Position numbers and translations under genes: made by a program. The notes under the pieces are model-generated. The model saw nothing but the letters and a program-made list of their open reading frames with translations, was not told where the DNA came from and did not search any database. A DNA stretch of 6,734 bases from an uncultured Clostridiaceae bacterium (GTDB lineage: Bacteria > Bacillota > Clostridia > Lachnospirales > Lachnospiraceae), in assembly GCA_947175375.1 (NCBI GenBank), contig CAMWMT010000151.1, forward strand, positions 1 to 6,734, given 5' to 3'. Shown one piece after another: positions 4,955 to 6,734 of the stretch (its first letter is position 1; the number at the start of each line of letters is the position of its first letter).

Positions 4955-6499
4955 CTAAATCATACGTAAAGCCTCCACTATCCTCCTGCTGCTCTGATCG
5001 TCCTGATATTTATGCATGATTTTCCGCAATGCCTGACGTTTTTCCATAGTAAGATCAACTCCCGAAGCCACGTCCTTTACAAATGCGCAAAATCGACCAA
5101 AGGAATACAACTCCACTCCCGGAAGCCATTCCCTTAAATTTTCAAACACAAAACCCCTGCTCATTTTATATTCTTCCACATCCCCAAGTGTAAAACCAAT
5201 GGGTCTGTCAAGCAGCATATAGTCAACCGCGACTGATGAATAATCACTAATGAGTCCATCCGCGTGTCCCAGAAGCTGATTAATCTGAATATCCTGGTCT
5301 GTAAGCATATCATTATCCAACAATACAATATGCCTCATTCTGATCTGCCCAATCTTTTCCGAATTCTGAAAAGGATGAAGCTTAATGATTACGACAGTAT
5401 TCAGACTGTCTAGTAGCCAGTCTAATTCTTCAAATTTTTCATATGTATCTACAAGCGGCAGACCCGTCTGCCCTTTCAGATCATATTCATTCAATTGTGC
5501 AAGATTCATCCTTGCTGTCCGAAAAGTAGGAAGCCAGAAAATATATTTGCCTGCTTCTGGAATCTCCAGTCTCTCCAATGCATCTTCCAGCGGGTGGAAC
5601 AGCCAGTCATCTTTAGCATATCCGGTCACCAGCACCTGATCTGGGCGAAGCCCGTAGATATCCTGATGAATTTTCGCATACAGGTCACTGATCACCATGG
5701 TATATTCATATCTCTTTTCGCACCGTACAAAATTGACTCTGGTCTTGAACCCGCATCCGTGCCACAATTGGATCCTGATCTGATCCTGACGGCTGTTTCT
5801 GGCAAAACCATAAGCATCGGTAAAAAAGAGATATCTGGCAAGACACAGTGCCCGGTAATAACGATCACGCTCTTCTTTGTCTTCTGACACAGACCAGTCA
5901 AAGGAAAGAAAAGAGACATTTTTTATGCTCTGATACTGCGTAAACTGCTGCGGATCTTTCACCAGCCAGACCAGTTCATATATGTCATTCAGATGCTCTG
6001 TCAGCATATATTCAAAAAGTGCTCTGGTGTTGTCTGTAAAATCCATCCCTTTTACATAAGAAGAAGCATGGGGTCCGCTACGGAACAGAACGATATTTTC
6101 CAGTTTCTGATCCTGGTACTGTTCTCTATAACTTTCTTCCAGCCTGGTTTCCCTACTGGCAAAATAATAGATGATTCCATGATAATTCTGAAGTTCCCTT
6201 AAGGATGCCAACTTCTCAAATGCTTCTTCATGATAATCACTGGTGATAAGAAGCACGGAGTCAGACCATTCGACCTGAGCGAGACAGGCAGAATCTTTTA
6301 TGGCTATCTCTCTTCCTGCAACTACAGTCACTCCCTGATTTCGCCGAATATTATCTATAATCCCTACGATCCTGCCAGTCAGCATCGGATATTCTATATT
6401 TAGTTCCATCAAGTAGGAATCTGATCTCTCATAACAGTAGAGTTCTTTCTCCTTCAAAACCACAATATCTGATTCTTCCAGTCTTTTCAGCTTTATCAT
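4955..6499 (-). CDS. CDP-glycerol/CDP-alditol glycerophosphotransferase-family protein (TagB/TagF/TarL type)
   Basis: A 514-aa protein. Residues 1 to about 140 form a small alpha/beta domain of Rossmann character (RIVGIIDN at 43-50, WSDSVLLIT at 78-86). Residues from about 150 to 510 are the GT-B glycerophosphotransferase domain, which moves a polyol-phosphate unit from a CDP-alditol onto a growing polymer at the inner membrane face. Family motifs: QLWHGCGFKT (244-253, His247), VTGYAKDDW (291-299), FWLPTFR (321-327), IIKLHP (371-376, His375) and GLISDYSSVAVDYMLLDRP (415-433). The two histidines and the SDYSS motif correspond to the conserved catalytic and CDP-binding positions of this family. 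There is no transmembrane segment. The ATG at 6499 overlaps the upstream stop as ATGA; its GGAGG is 13 nt away, so initiation probably relies on translational coupling. A paralog appears to begin at the left edge of the window. The exact alditol (glycerol, ribitol or other pentitol) cannot be told from sequence. Confidence 0.88.
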   Translation of the reverse strand: MIKLKRLEESDIVVLKEKELYCYERSDSYLMELNIEYPMLTGRIVGIIDNIRRNQGVTVVAGREIAIKDSACLAQVEWSDSVLLITSDYHEEAFEKLASLRELQNYHGIIYYFASRETRLEESYREQYQDQKLENIVLFRSGPHASSYVKGMDFTDNTRALFEYMLTEHLNDIYELVWLVKDPQQFTQYQSIKNVSFLSFDWSVSEDKEERDRYYRALCLARYLFFTDAYGFARNSRQDQIRIQLWHGCGFKTRVNFVRCEKRYEYTMVISDLYAKIHQDIYGLRPDQVLVTGYAKDDWLFHPLEDALERLEIPEAGKYIFWLPTFRTARMNLAQLNEYDLKGQTGLPLVDTYEKFEELDWLLDSLNTVVIIKLHPFQNSEKIGQIRMRHIVLLDNDMLTDQDIQINQLLGHADGLISDYSSVAVDYMLLDRPIGFTLGDVEEYKMSRGFVFENLREWLPGVELYSFGRFCAFVKDVASGVDLTMEKRQALRKIMHKYQDDQSSRRIVEALRMI

Positions 6500-6734
6500 A
6501 TCCAGCCGTTTACCTCCGCATATTTCCAGAAGATTTCCTTTTGTTCAAACCACCGGATCTTTTCCTCAGGCACCCCCAGTAATATCAGATCCTGCTTCAC
6601 TTCCTGCGATTTCTGCGGATTCTTGATTGTAATCACGATCATGTCATATTCCATTGCTGCCAGTCTGTCCGCAGATACTGCCTGCTGAGAATCTGCGGAC
6701 GAGATCTTCCGGTCATCTTCTACACGTGCTGTAA
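6496..6734 (-). CDS. 3' end of an unrecognised protein, start outside the window
   Basis: An open frame of 78 codons plus TGA (6498-6496) runs off the right edge. The visible C-terminus contains EYDMIVITIKN, then a helix and LLGVPEEKIRWF, and ends EVNGWI. This strand-helix-strand layout with a 'G-V-P-x-x-K-I' turn resembles the small Rossmann-like domain that often sits on cell-envelope polymer enzymes, and resembles residues 78-112 of the adjacent transferase's N-terminal domain. I cannot assign a function. The stop overlaps the transferase start by ATGA, so the two are co-translated and probably belong to the same polymer pathway. A 10-bp perfect inverted repeat lies within this coding part (6667-6676 with 6691-6700). 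Confidence 0.75.
   Translation of the reverse strand, partial: TARVEDDRKISSADSQQAVSADRLAAMEYDMIVITIKNPQKSQEVKQDLILLGVPEEKIRWFEQKEIFWKYAEVNGWI
6667..6700. repeat. 10-bp perfect inverted repeat inside coding sequence
   Basis: GTCCGCAGAT (6667-6676) and ATCTGCGGAC (6691-6700) are perfect reverse complements separated by 14 nt. On the coding strand the RNA could form a GC-rich hairpin. It encodes a segment with two Ser-Ala-Asp triplets and has no T run after it, so it is not an intrinsic terminator. A role in mRNA structure is possible but unproven. Confidence 0.55.

Overview
The window looks like chromosomal DNA of a low-to-moderate GC Firmicute, most likely a Lachnospiraceae-type gut Clostridium. 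The grounds are strong AGGAGG-type ribosome binding sites, textbook sigma-A promoters, AT-rich intergenic DNA, and an Rpn-family protein of the form common in that group. All supported genes lie on the minus strand, so transcription runs from high to low coordinates. I see no tRNA, rRNA, CRISPR array or plus-strand gene.

In transcription order the content is: (1) the 3' end of an unrecognised protein (6734-6496); (2) a 514-aa CDP-glycerol/CDP-alditol glycerophosphotransferase-family protein (6499-4955), joined to it by an ATGA overlap; (3) a separate Rpn-type PD-(D/E)XK gene (4789-3809) with its own consensus promoter and strong terminator; (4) a ribulose-phosphate 3-epimerase-like gene (3706-3044); (5) a small secreted protein with an acidic tail, starting at TTG (3018-2116); (6) an IspD/TarI-type cytidylyltransferase (2119-1367); (7) a zinc-dependent MDR polyol-phosphate dehydrogenase (1370-324); (8) a decayed remnant of a second epimerase 5' end (about 294-224, perhaps to about 140); (9) at the left edge, the promoter, ribosome binding site and first nine codons of a gene whose N-terminus resembles residues 160-169 of the transferase in (2).

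The metabolic reading is a cytoplasmic CDP-polyol supply line feeding a teichoic-acid-like or polyol-phosphate polymer. The epimerase interconverts ribulose-5-P and xylulose-5-P, the dehydrogenase reduces a ketose phosphate to a pentitol phosphate, the cytidylyltransferase makes the CDP-pentitol, and transferases of the TagF/TarL class use it at the membrane. The canonical TarI/TarJ pair needs only ribulose-5-P. A dedicated epimerase therefore raises the possibility that the polyol is xylitol-P or D-arabinitol-P rather than ribitol-P. This is inference.

The less expected points are the secreted protein translationally coupled inside a sugar-nucleotide operon, the Rpn gene with inverted repeats splitting the operon, and the epimerase remnant plus transferase paralog at the left, which suggest an ancestral duplicated transferase/epimerase module.
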